A DNA stretch of 64,000 bases from Siphonodentalium dalli (taxonomy: Eukaryota > Mollusca > Scaphopoda > Gadilida > Siphonodentaliidae). Of this stretch, positions 45,280-56,109 are shown one piece after another. The notes below the pieces were generated by a model. It was not told the DNA's origin. It saw nothing but the letters and a program-made list of their open reading frames with translations, and did no database searches. The DNA lies in assembly GCA_032622095.1 (NCBI GenBank), contig CP136066.1, forward strand, positions 171,987,164 through 172,051,163, given 5' to 3'. Position numbers and translations under genes: made by a program. How positions within the stretch are numbered: the stretch's first letter is position 1; each line of letters starts with the position of its first letter.

Positions 45280-45870
45280 AAAAAAATCATATCGTCGGGC
45301 ATGGAATATACCTTTAATTTTCGGATTTATAATCTAGAGTCAGAATTGCATGAAATAAATATTGACATCTTTTACCTCACACCCAAAAAAAATCAATCTA
45401 GGAACCACCTGCTTTACAATGTGCCAATGTTTTTGTTTGGTGCCTGAAATTTCAAGAGGACTGATTGTATGTTTAAATATCGAAACTACTATTAACCAAC
45501 CAGAGCCCAGAATTGTTTTAATTCTCTCCTGCATCTCCGTTGGAGGGCGCTACCAATCGAATTACTTCACTGTAACCTGAAATTAACTGCCCGTCTCCGC
45601 GGTCTTCCCTCCATCAATAAAATGAACAGCATCACGATATCGCATATCGACTGAAACAACTCAACGAAAAACTCCAATAATCCACACTAAATCGGGCTAA
45701 AAGCTAGCCACTGGTTAATAATGGTCTTTGGTAATTAATTAGCTCATAAATTTTCAATCATCGGATGATCATATTCGCGTCCGTTCGAATGGTTTATACA
45801 TTTCTAGTACAGACTGACGAATACAATTTTATCGGCGCCTCCCCGTACCTCAGGCACAGACAGATTTGCT
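45280..45870. other. No gene recognised
   Basis: Opposed frames at 45340-45580 have no motifs. Confidence 0.35.
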
Positions 45871-45871
45871 A

Positions 45872-46198
45872 CAGTAATGCCCTAAGTAATCGACTCCTTA
45901 ATCACAGCAGAATTATGGGTAACGTTTCAGGATTTAGTCGGAAATATGGCTTGTTGCCATTCATCGGAAAGCTCTCGGGGAGAGCTTTCCGATGAATGGC
46001 AACAAGCCATCCATCCGTAACACTACTTCGTACTCAACAGTCTTTCAAATAATGGAATTTTTTTTACCTTATTATCCGACTCAAGACTATAGAAACCAGC
46101 TTCCGATGAATGGCAACAAGCCATATTTCCGACTAAATCCTGAAAAGTCACCCATAATTCTGCTGTGGTTAAGGAGTCGATTACTTAGGGCATTACTG
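45872..46198. mobile_element. pogo-like foldback MITE (M4) with nested G-element fragment
   Basis: TA-flanked, CAGTAATGCCCTAAGTAATC at the left, TACTTAGGGCATTACTG at the right. Between two copies of the TTCCGATGAATGGCAACAAG arm lies an 85-90 bp block (46014-46100; CCGTAACACTACTTCGTACT ... ACTATAGAAACCAG) matching 37188-37266 of element G1. Confidence 0.8.
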
Positions 46199-46391
46199 TA
46201 TTTCACGACAAACACGTCGTTCTGTCAGAGTATATAATGTTTCTATGCTCTCCTGGGATAGGCGTCATCGATATGATCACAGGTTTCTAAAATGTAACAT
46301 GTGTCTCTGTGGTATACTACTGACATGTTCACATTACATGCGTTTCAGTAAAGTGTGTAATCACAAAGCGTCGTGCAGATGGGGAAACTCA

Positions 46392-46975
46392 GGGACGTCG
46401 TTAGAGGGTCGCCGTTGGCGTTGTGGAGGAGTGTTCACCTTGAAATTTCCAACTGCACCACACCATTAAGCATACCAACATGTTTAATCCGGATATATTC
46501 CACTTGCGCTCCCCGCCCTGCGGGCTGGAATTTTTAACTGGTAACACAAACTTTCTAACTGTTGGCCATTTTAAACCTAACACCCCCATATGGTTGGAAA
46601 TTTCCAATTGAGTGCAATTTCAGTCCAAACAATTGACCGCAAGTTGGAAAAATATTCGACTGTCTAAAAAAAAAAGACACATTTCATACAAAATACTATT
46701 TGGAATATCAACCCGTCTGTCGTCACGTAGATTGTGAAGATAGTTTGATCTTCTAACCAGCATTTAATTTGAAATGTGTTGTCTTTCGACCAAAATTTTT
46801 ATATTTTCCAACTTTCGTTTGTTTTTGGCTTAAATAGCTATCAGCGGGAAATATTGAGGCATCGGCTGGAAACGTCTGCAATGATGGGGCTGTGGAAATG
46901 GAATTCCGGTTTGGGAATCTTAGGTTTAGTCGAAGGTGGTGCAGTTGGAGACCCCAACTGAGACCCTCTAGCCAC
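46392..46975 (+). mobile_element. CAGGGACG-type MITE
   Basis: Left CAGGGACGTCGTTAGAGGGT then CGCCGTTGG; right GTTGGAGACCCCAACTGAGA then CCCTCTAG. The inverted ends share TAGAGGGTC and CCAACTGCACCA. Interior repeats of AACTG/TTGGAAATTTCCAA. No ORF of note. Superfamily uncertain (hAT possible). Confidence 0.4.
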
Positions 46976-46979
46976 ATAC

Positions 46980-47780
46980 ATGAGTGTAGCATGCAGCAAC
47001 TGAATAATTAAGGAACTACGGACTATAACATGGCATTCGTTATCAGTAAATTACGAGAGGTACGGAATCACGTACTAGCGTTCCCGAGTAAATAGACCCC
47101 CATGGCGAGCTTCCGTCATGGGTACATTTAAATACCGATGGAACTCCCTGTTATAGACTCATATACAAAAAGTTTCCTTTATCTTTTTCGTCGAGGGACA
47201 TCTACCGTGTTAGGGACGAACATTTAGCACATAGATATTAAGTCCAAAGTTGGCACGGACAAGGAAAACTTGGCCTAACATCCTGAGTGAATATAAAAAT
47301 CCCAGCAGAGGTCAATGTTATCTGCAAGTAAATACCGTGATGGAATGGATACCAAATTATATGCACAAATACACCCGACATGTAATGGCTATCATAATGG
47401 TTAGACGTCGGTTAATATAACTGCTCCCCATACATCATATGAGTTATATTGTTGTCGTAAAGTCAGTTGATGCCATGGAGACCATCTCGCCAGCAACGTT
47501 TCCCATATATTGTAACAGTGGCACGTATTTAAGGACCCATAAATAATACATATCAATACGACTGAACGTGTCATGGGCTCTACTGCCGCTGAAATGGTCA
47601 CAGTTCGGTACCCAGTCTGGGTGAACGTCGACTCTATATTTGAAATCTAGAGTCTGGAGCTAATGTCGCCAAAACCATTTCTATTCAGCGAAGAGCTTCC
47701 CCAAAATGACGTCACGGATTTTAAAAAATACATCGATGATTGACAGGTGTCCCCACGTGTTATTTGTTGTGCTTCGCAAT
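46980..47780. other. No gene recognised
   Basis: Unassigned sequence. Confidence 0.35.
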
Positions 47781-47785
47781 AACAA

Positions 47786-48049
47786 TGGCCCGTGTCACGA
47801 CATAAACTTACAGAAGATAATATTTGTCGTGTGTGCGACTATTCTTTTTCGGGAGATGAACTCGCTGCATCAACCGGAAAGCTGCATCCGAGAGCAAAAA
47901 ATAAGGTCGTCATCAAAAATGATGCTTTAGAACTATTTAAAAGCATAAAATTAAGTCATTTCCTCGGTGTTTAACTTTCAGATGACTTTTTTACGACAAA
48001 TAATTTGATTTGCAAACCATGTTACAATAAAGTAAATCAAATACACGGA
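47786..48049 (+). pseudogene. Two-CxxC zinc-binding-like exon with one stop
   Basis: The + frame reads RHKLTEDNICRVCDYSFSGD, about 40 more residues to FLGV, a TAA near 47972, then LSDDFFTTNNLICKPCYNKV and NQIHGH. It ends at a strong donor (GA|GTGAGT near 48049). Two CxxC pairs about 70 residues apart, the second with the wording LICKPCYNKV, resemble ZAD-like or related treble-clef modules at the start of many invertebrate zinc-finger and transposon-linked proteins. The single in-frame stop suggests a pseudo-exon; no continuation exon was found. Confidence 0.4.
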
Positions 48050-48059
48050 CATGAGTGAG

Positions 48060-48690
48060 TTCTATTTATATTTATGGGAGGCCAAGTTGGTACCATGCGC
48101 CTGCAGGCCTATCTATCAGGTCTAGCACATCCTTCAAATTAATCCGAATCGTACCGAATATATAATTTCGAAGCCATTTTTTCTGTCTCTGTTGTATTTG
48201 GAAGCATCGCTTTCGATCGGAGAAATACCGACTCTGTTACTATATTTAGAGGTGACATTATGGGAGTCTCCGCCCACTAACACTTGTTTATTAACCCATG
48301 CGGTTTCATTGGACGAAAAATAATTTACGCAATCAATCAGATTACGGAATCCCGAGGACTTGGGAAATGAGATAGCGATGTTATCCGCCAGACCTAATAT
48401 TCAATGTTGTAATGAATATTTTGGTATGAGTTTACTCAGACTGTTCGGTACCCAGATTTTTTTTTATTTTCAGTTGGGTATCCAGCTTTTATTAAATTTA
48501 CAATTGGGTACAAATTTTATGAAATACTATATTCAAAATTGCAAAATTTGTATTCAATTTGTGAATTAATTATGAGTGGAAGTTTGTGAGTAGATTAATA
48601 CGACTAAAGTTCGTTTTATTCTTATAGTTATACATTCGAGTTATGGACATGTCGGCCTTTATTCTGTACAGTACAACAGTCTGCAGGACA
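48060..48690. other. No gene recognised
   Basis: GGTACCCAG...TTTTCAGTTGGGTA wording near 48450-48510 recurs inverted at 49378-49445 (GGGTACCCAACTGAAAATTT), so the two spots are ends of one repeat or an inverted pair. Confidence 0.4.
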
Positions 48691-48692
48691 TA

Positions 48693-48852
48693 CAGTAATG
48701 CCCTAATTAATCGACTCCATAACCACATCTGAATTATGGGTAACCCGAGAGCTTTCCGATGAATGGCAACAAGCCATATTTCCGACTAAATCCTGAAAAG
48801 TTACCCATAATTATGTTGTGGTTATATGGAGTCGATTACTTAGGGCATTACT
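48693..48852. mobile_element. pogo-like foldback MITE (M5), short form
   Basis: TA-flanked, CAGTAATGCCCTAATTAATC at the left, TTAGGGCATTACTG at the right, one arm copy only (160 bp). Confidence 0.8.
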
Positions 48853-49129
48853 GTATGCCTACAATTCCTCGCTAATATATTCAAGCTTCATAACGAATAT
48901 AACTATATCATCTGCGAGAAACCTATATACCGAAGTATTACTGGGAAAACCCTAACAGAAATAAATTCTACAGACTGCTGTCACTGCTTAACATAAGTAT
49001 ATTGAAAAGAGTGAGCATTTTCTTAAAATTAGCATTTATAAAGTTACCATGAAGCAAGTATTACATTATATTATATATAATGTAAATATTATATGAAACC
49101 ATTTCAGAAAACATATTCCCAAATGTATT

Positions 49130-49295
49130 AGCATTATTTGTATTTATTATCAATATCATATAATATGATGAACTCATTTATTGATATATATGTATGTTGT
49201 GTATTGTTTGTATAATGTTGTGTACATAAGTTGTATGGCATGTTGCAACTTAGATGTTGACTTTGCTAATAAACAATCCAATTCAACAAACAAGT
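49130..49295 (+). mobile_element. Possible LINE 3' tail
   Basis: AT-rich UTR ending GACTTTGCTAATAAACAATC CAATTCAAC, an AATAAA plus short-repeat ending. Confidence 0.35.
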
Positions 49296-49547
49296 ATTCA
49301 CAAATTTAACAGGCTCTTTTCGAAAACTGACATCAATCAGTAATTAAATCACGTTCTGTGTGAGATTTCATACGGCTGGGTATTCAAATGTAAATTTTAT
49401 AAAAGCTGGGTACCCAACTGAAAATTTAAAAAGCTGACAACCCAACTGAACGAAAGGGGTGACAGTGACCATTTCAGCTTTACTGGCCGTGACGGTGACG
49501 ATGAAAGAACCAAATTACTAAGTTTTGATACCTGAAATGCCAAAATC

Positions 49548-50176
49548 CAAGAATGTGCACACCATAGGGATGAAGAATGTGCACACCATAGGGATGAAGA
49601 ATGTGCACACCATAGGGATGAAGAATGTGCACACCATAGGGATGAAGAATGTGCACACCATAGGGATGAACACATCATAGGGATGAACACACCATAGGGA
49701 TGAACACACCATAGGGATGAAGAATGTGCACACCATAGTGATGAACACACCATAGGGTTGAAACACACCATAGGGATGAAGAATGTGCACACCATAGGGA
49801 TGAAGAATGTGCACACCATAGGGATGAAGAATGTGCACACCATAGGGATGAAGAATGTGCACACCATAGGGATGAAGAATGTGCACACCATAGGGATGAA
49901 CACACCATAGGGATGAACACACCATAGGGATGAAGAATGTGCACACCATAGGGATGAACACACCATAGGGATGAACACACCATAGGGATGAACACACCAT
50001 AGGGATGAACACACCATAGGGATGAAGAATGTGCACACCATAGGGATGAACACACCATAGGGATGAACACACCATAGGGATGAACACACCATAGGGATGA
50101 ACACACCATAGGGATGAAGAATGAACACACCATAGGGATGAACACACCATAGGGATGAACACACCATAGGGATGAA
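49548..50176. repeat. 17/24-bp minisatellite, about 31 copies
   Basis: Unit CACACCATAGGGATGAA (17 bp) alternates with a 24-bp form that adds GAATGTG. About 31 copies. Neither form contains a stop in any minus-strand frame, so three overlapping frames of 156-262 codons stay open, repeating peptides such as SLWCVHPYGVFIPMVC. They are artefacts of the repeat. Confidence 0.95.
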
Positions 50177-50339
50177 ATTTACCAAATAGTACGGTTTGCT
50201 GAACTGATTGCCGTTTCAGTCCAAAATTTTGACCGAACGTATTAAACTATCCGATTTTTGTTCTAAAATCAACACATTTCCACTAAATACTAGTTGGAAT
50301 ATATAATTATAAATCAGAACAAATTCAGAAATACATTTG

Positions 50340-50430
50340 GTCTGAAATTTCCAACTGTTGAAACTGCTTTTTGCCAAAGGTGGGGTGAAAATCCCCAGCC
50401 CTGTCGCGACATCCCAGTTTCGTCCCTGTT
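50340..50430 (-). repeat. CAGGGACG-type MITE end
   Basis: GAAATTTCCAACTGTTGAAA, then CCCTGTCGCGACATCCCAGT and TTCGTCCCTG, the inverse of a CAGGGACGAAACTGGG terminus. Confidence 0.5.
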
Positions 50431-50446
50431 GAATTGTTGACAGGCT

Positions 50447-50820
50447 GTGATTCTTTTCGCACTCACAAAGAGTGTTAAATGTGACGATCGATTTTATAGA
50501 ATGAAAGCTTTGGTTGCAAGCCGCTTGGATTTAAGAGTTAAGTGGCCGATTCAATGTAATACAAACATTTACTACACACAAGAAATATTGGTTTTGGCAC
50601 TTGGCTTTGATCTCGCTTCATTTGAATTGTCTCAGGAAACGATGGAATCTATTGAACCAGGAGCACTAAATCCAATTATAGGTTATTTTGACGAATAACT
50701 TCGCAATTTGTGACTGATTTTCTGGACGATCTATGAAGCGAGAGCGTAACTAAATTGTCAGCTGCTGGCGACAAACTGGGTCATTGTCGCTTGACCTACT
50801 TATAGGTTTTGCTTAGGTTG
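50447..50820 (+). repeat. Locally duplicated segment (partner 54300-54550)
   Basis: The block with TTGGCACTTGGCTTTGATCT, AATTGTCTCAGGAAACGATG and TGACTGATTTTCTGGACGAT recurs at 54320-54480. AAGCTTTGGTTGCA also recurs at 51465. The 83-codon + frame at 50447-50698 within it is broken in the partner, so coding is doubtful. Confidence 0.55.
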
Positions 50821-50829
50821 ACGTTCTCA

Positions 50830-51880
50830 CTTGGCCTCATCTATCTATATAAAAGCCAAGTGTTTGTGTGTGTGTCTGTTTGTAACTCTCCCGCGTTTAG
50901 AAATATATGACTCATTGCGATTGCGCCCAACTGTTTAGTATTTCGTCCTGTGCCACATCTTAGAATACGACACGCAAAATATCAGGTCAATCAGTTCAAG
51001 ACGGCCTGATATAAAACATATTTGCCAAAGGCTATCATTGCGATATTTCCCCTGATATAATGAGTTTGTCAATAGACGAATGTAGTTTCAGCGGCGTCCG
51101 TCATTAGAAAACACCAACACCGGACAAACTACGCGCACAGTTTACCGGCTTTTTTATCGTTATCAGCGGTGACGATATTTTTCTTCATGTCATGTTTGTT
51201 ACCCCGTTATTTTGACCGGCAACCCCTAGTTTTGAAATAAAAGTGGTAAAAAATATACAAGGAAACAAGGTAAATTTAACAGTTGATTGGAAACTTTGGT
51301 CAGATTGCTAGAGAGAGAACTATGGGGTAGCAGCATGTTCTTGATTTAATGCTCGTGGTCATAAAATTGCAGTGGCATTGGTATTTTAATAAATTTACCT
51401 TAGTTTTGTCTATTTAAAACAAAGCTTCAAGCCTGAAACATTGTCAATTCACACGAAAGAAAGCTTTGGTTGCAGTCCACTTGGAGTTAAGAGTTAAAGA
51501 CACATTATGTGCTTATTTCATTGCTTCAAACTGATGTTGTACGACTCAGCCACACATGAATATTATATCATTTAACTATTGTAGTCGAAAAATTCAACAA
51601 CAATGGATGTACTCTGTCATAAAATAGGATATACACATGACACAAAGTAAACAAATAGTCCTTCATTCGTCCTGAATAAATAAATAATACATAATGATAA
51701 ACAAACGAAAATAATTTCCACAATTTTATTTATATGATAGAATATGCCACATAATACCTGCTTTGAGCAAGTGCCAAGTGGATTCCCTTAATAGATATAC
51801 CTTTACGCGATGACCCTATGTTCCTTACACTTCTGACTATTCTCACACAGAAAAACAGGCATAGAAATTTACCAATCATG
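50830..51880. other. Possible dispersed repeat end at 50838-50960, rest unassigned
   Basis: ATATAAAAGCCAAGTGTTTG and a TGTGTGTGTC run are reminiscent of a repeat common in aquatic invertebrates; no termini were resolved. No gene. Confidence 0.3.
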
Positions 51881-52960
51881 TTTTGCATGATGTCCTGATG
51901 GCATTAACAAAATGTCTAGAGAAAAATAGAAATAATCGCCAAATATCAGCATGTACGTTTTGGAATAACCCAACTATACAGCAGTACGGAAAAGTCATAA
52001 ATTGCACCTTCTTGCGAGAAAAAGGGATTATATTTTTAAATGATACGCTGGACAATAATAACGAGGCGATTTACTAAATATTTATAACATACGCACAAAT
52101 CTCATCACTCTTAATAATATCCAACATCACATAAAATTACTCGCAAAAAACTTGACCAGTCTATAACTCGAACTCAGCCCCCTTTTAACAAATAATTTCA
52201 TCAAACTGCTTAAAAACTGTCGAGGAGGTCTAGACTTTTATAACAAATTTAATCGATATTCTAACTTCTACTGTAGCACACATCAAATGGCAAGCGTTAT
52301 TTTCTGACAACATAATTCATTGGTGCAAACTAGATAACCTTCCATTTTTCACGACGCCTGACACAAAGCTGCAATGTCTACAATTCCGAATAAATTCACG
52401 AATATTATCAACTAACAAGTTTCTCAAAATGTCCAATTGCGACAAGATGATAAATGTGATAAAGCGAGACAGAAAACACCTCCCACATATTTTGTAACTG
52501 TGTTCACGTTCAGGAATTCATAAAGAAACTCAGCGATTGGGGGTAAAACTAACCGCAATTATCTCTGCCCCCAACAATTGACAATGATTCTCAGCTCTTC
52601 ACCAGCGGATCCTAACTTTACAAAGAACTTTCTATGGATTCTAATTATACAATATGTTTATAGGACTAAAGTCAAGCCAACTAACTTATCGCTAGATGTT
52701 TTCCTCAAACACCAATGTGAGAAGAATATCGCAAAATGCCAATCGAAACAAGAAGAATTTTCGAAAAACTGGTTCCTTTTGGCAAAGGCTATACATGTAT
52801 GAAATTACGCATGTTTACGCATATTTTACCAGCTCGAACTCACTTAATTGCTATATACCAAAAATCCGAGATCTCCAATATCACAACGCCTGGTTATATA
52901 TGGTTATAGATGTACCGACACGCCATACACAGGGACAAAGTCCAAGAATTTAAAATGTTA
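51880..52960 (+). pseudogene. Tx1/L1-like LINE, ORF2 C-terminal region
   Basis: The + strand reads ISACTFWNNPTIQQYGKVIN, then LREKGIIFLNDTLDNNNEAI (51930-52077). Further on, in other frames, come THIKWQALFSDNIIHWCKLD and TPDTKLQCLQFRINSRILST NKFL. The order W-x-NP, KGI.F.NDLLD, then TKLQ.F.YRI..RIL.TN..L is that of the thumb and C-terminal part of L1/Tx1-clade ORF2. Several stops and frameshifts; no reverse transcriptase core upstream. 5'-truncated copy. Confidence 0.65.
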
Positions 52961-52964
52961 GTAA

Positions 52965-53700
52965 TTATATAAAAATGAACATATACTCGATTTATCTCTG
53001 TTCAAGTCGATGGGAGTGAATTTGGTGTATGAAAGACGTGTGAATGAATTGGGCGAGATGTGAGCGAATTGGAAGAATGTCAGTTGATCTCTAATTATGT
53101 GAATCTACATGTATGTTTGTATTAAAGACATATTATGGACTTGTTCGGGTGCGTGAAACTGATATCAGTACTCAGGCGTTATGCCAACTTGGGGAATATA
53201 GCATTCTACTAATATCGTCGAAAATTAAAATGAAATCGGCCATACCACTCCACAGAAAACATCATCTGATCTACCATCAATTTAAAATAATTACATCTGG
53301 ATTCGGGACGCAACTATCGGCAATAAACAGGCACAAATGATTTCGCCATCGAGAGTCATTGCATTTAATTAATGACGATGTGTGTGTTGTCAATTTGGAT
53401 TAATATTTGTAAAAACAACTACTTTGAGCAAGATTATTCTCCTTTTCTATTTGATCACCCTACCTGAGTGTTTCACATCACTTTAACACCCCTTCACTGA
53501 TGTATGTTTATTCCAATAAAAACAAACAAAACAGTTGAATTGAAAATGGCGAATTTTGAAAAATATACAGAGAAACAATGCATACCTTTGGAAATATTTT
53601 AAAAGAAAACTATTGTGTATTTCAATCTATTCGGACTATTACTGGAAGTGTGCTCGTCATTCATTTTCTGCATGGCGTTGGCATTTTAGTGAAATTTTAG
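52965..53700. other. No gene recognised
   Basis: Unassigned; CAATAAAAACAAACAAAACAG near 53514 could be a retroposon tail. Confidence 0.3.
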
Positions 53701-53706
53701 TGCTAG

Positions 53707-54241
53707 TTAAACATACGAGCGGCGTTGGCGGTGGGTATGCCGTTAAAATATTCAGCTCCGTCAAAAACCGCCATAAACAGAAATAATAGTAAAATATAGA
53801 CAGACTTTGTTTTTATACTAATAAGAAATATGACATAAACAGTATGTTATTGTCAAATGTGTTTTCCTTTGTTATGTAAACAAAAGCAAAAGAAAAACGT
53901 TACAGAACATGGCTTTTGTTTAGATCCGGATATGGTAAAAATAAAGAGCTTTATGTGTCACTGTTTTCCTGATATGGAAATAATAAAGAGCGTTTATATT
54001 ATGTGTGTGTGATTAACCAATAGAATTGCACTGTGTTATGTAAACAGAAGCAAAACTTCTGTAACACGAGCAGGTTCTTGTCTACGTACACCATCGTACG
54101 TCTTGATGACACTATACTATTTACGCGCTGGTTATGTTTGGCATATGAGCAAAACTATATATATATATTAATATTCCTTCTGTTGATGGCGATTTGAACA
54201 AATATGAATATTTCTGCAACGAACGCCGCCCGTGCCTTTAA
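53707..54241 (-). mobile_element. TTAA-flanked MITE, AGGCAC family, copy K5
   Basis: Reverse orientation: TTAA with GAGCGGCGTTGGCGGTGGGT at the left and AACGCCGCCCGTGCCTTTAA at the right. Closest to K1 (GCGGCG rather than AGGCC subtermini), which splits the family into two subtypes. The frame ending at 53786 runs into it. Confidence 0.7.
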
Positions 54242-54299
54242 CTGTACTAAAGCGTCGAATAAAATTCAAGTCCCAAATGCTTACAGACAATAGAGAGCT

Positions 54300-54560
54300 T
54301 TAGATTGGGATATTGGTGTTGGCACATCGCTTTGATCTAGCCTCATTTCAATTGTCTCAGGAAACGGTGGTATCGATTGCAACAGGAGCACTGATCCAAC
54401 TATAGATTATCTTTAGAATTAATATCGCTATTGTGACTGATTTTCTGGACGATCTATGAAGCGAATGTGTAACTAAATTGCCAGCTGATGGCGAGAAACC
54501 AGGCCATTGTCATTTGACCTTGATCAGTTTTGCTGGGGATGACATTTTCGCGATCGGAAA
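54300..54560 (+). repeat. Partner of the duplicated segment at 50.58 kb
   Basis: GGCACATCGCTTTGATCTAG, AATTGTCTCAGGAAACGGTG and TGACTGATTTTCTGGACGAT; roughly three-quarters identical to 50585-50800. Confidence 0.6.
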
Positions 54561-54689
54561 TAACAAGGTCTCAAGTTGAAATTAATGTAAGGGGATGGCA
54601 GAACGATATTCGTCTTCTAAAAATAACGGACATGCGCGGACGCCGTCACGAGAGTTCGATGAAAACTATCGGCAGTAACAACAAATAAG

Positions 54690-56105
54690 GGATCTTGTGA
54701 TGGTTGGCGTGCTGATTGAAATTTGGGGAATTTTTTCTTGTGAATAACTTTTTAAAGAAATTGCCTGATTCCGAAGATATTTGTTTCGAGTTTGTTAAAA
54801 CATCACCATTTTCATTTATCATTTTTGAAAGGGCCCTGTTTGTGTAATGGCGTTTTTCCATATTCAAAAAATATTTTGATGGTTTTTCACCTTCCTCAAT
54901 CCATCTCATTTTTGCTCTAATCATTGACCCCTCTAGCTCTTTTTCTCGAATTGTTTTTAGATTTCCTTCTATTGTTTTCATTCTTTTCATAATTGTATCA
55001 ATTTTTTCTGTATTATTGTGTTCATCTGAAAGTTTATCTTCTAAAATTATGTTTTCTTCAAGCAAATTTTCCAATTCAGCTTTTTGTTTTTTCTTCTTCT
55101 GCTATGATAATTTTATTGTATGACCTCTTATATCTAAAAGAAGCGCTTCAAGAAATAAACCATCATCGATTGTGAACTGGATATCTTCTTTATTTATAGA
55201 ATTGTCATTGAAGTAGTTTGGGTTATTTACTAAACAAGAATACCTTTTTATATTTTCAGTTATGATGCCCTTCACCATGTTCATGTATGCTATGCTATGT
55301 CTTTAAGTAAAGAATTATTGAATTTCCAAAAACCTCTTCCTTTTTCAATATTGTGAAACTTCATATTGAGAGTAATTATTGAATGATCATATCTGTATCC
55401 TGATGTAATATCTGGTAGAGTGTCCATATCAATAAAATCTAGCATTACATTTGATATTAAAAAGTAGTCTAGTCTCGACATTTTTATTGGTGAGGATCTT
55501 CTCCAGCTATACCGTTTGCAATTTTTATTTTTTATTCTCCATATGTCAATAAGGTCGAATTTCCCCATTAGATTGGTTTGAATTGGTTGAGCTTTAGGAT
55601 TTGGAAGGCTTTTATGGTTGTAAGTGTCTAGTTTTATATATCTGACCATGTTCCAAACACCACAACATATGATCTTACTATTTTCAAATGACTCCACAAT
55701 TTCAATGAGATTCTTATAAAACTGAGGCTCATCATCATTTGGTCCATATACGTTAATTAAGGTAAACCTAACATTATCAACCGTTATATCTAATACAAGA
55801 TAATTACCATTTGGATCTTTTTTTATTTTATGTAGATTGTATTGGAAGTTATTTTTCAGAAGGACTGCTACTCCCCTTGAATTTCCACTAAATGATGCGA
55901 AAAAGGTGGTGTACTCCCATTCTGATCTTACTAAGTTTTCCATTTGTTCAGTGAAGTGAGTATCTTGTAGGCCAACAATGGACTGATTTAGTTTCATAAT
56001 GTAATCAAACACATCTCTTCTTTTCTTAGCATGTCCAAGCCCTCTGCAGTTGATGGACATAATTTTAAGTGACTGCATGTATAAGTAAATATGGGATACA
56101 AACAT
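54690..56105 (-). pseudogene. Tx1/L1-like LINE: endonuclease and linker, no RT
   Basis: A 271-codon frame (55290-56105) is an APE-type endonuclease. In order: MSINCRGLG (residues ~14-22), VGLQDTHF (Asp where Glu is usual), INVYGPNDDE, CCGVWNMV (usual form GDFN, so the catalytic Asp is lost), MSRLDYFLIS and YDHSIITL. A frameshift near 55290 leads to IQFTIDDGLFLEALLLDIRG. A TAG near 55105 follows, and the same frame then continues (54646-55074) through a coiled linker to RAKMRWIEEGEKPSKYFLNM and KRHYTNRALS, the signature just before the reverse transcriptase of L1/Tx1 LINEs. The copy stops near 54690 before the RT. ORF2 encodes the machinery for target-primed reverse transcription; this copy is dead. 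Confidence 0.85.
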
Positions 56106-56109
56106 TCAA

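Noticed and set aside
49397-50185. 262-, 214- and 156-codon ORFs on the minus strand
   Set aside because: They are the three frames of a 17/24-bp minisatellite without stops; no non-repeat coding sequence supports them.
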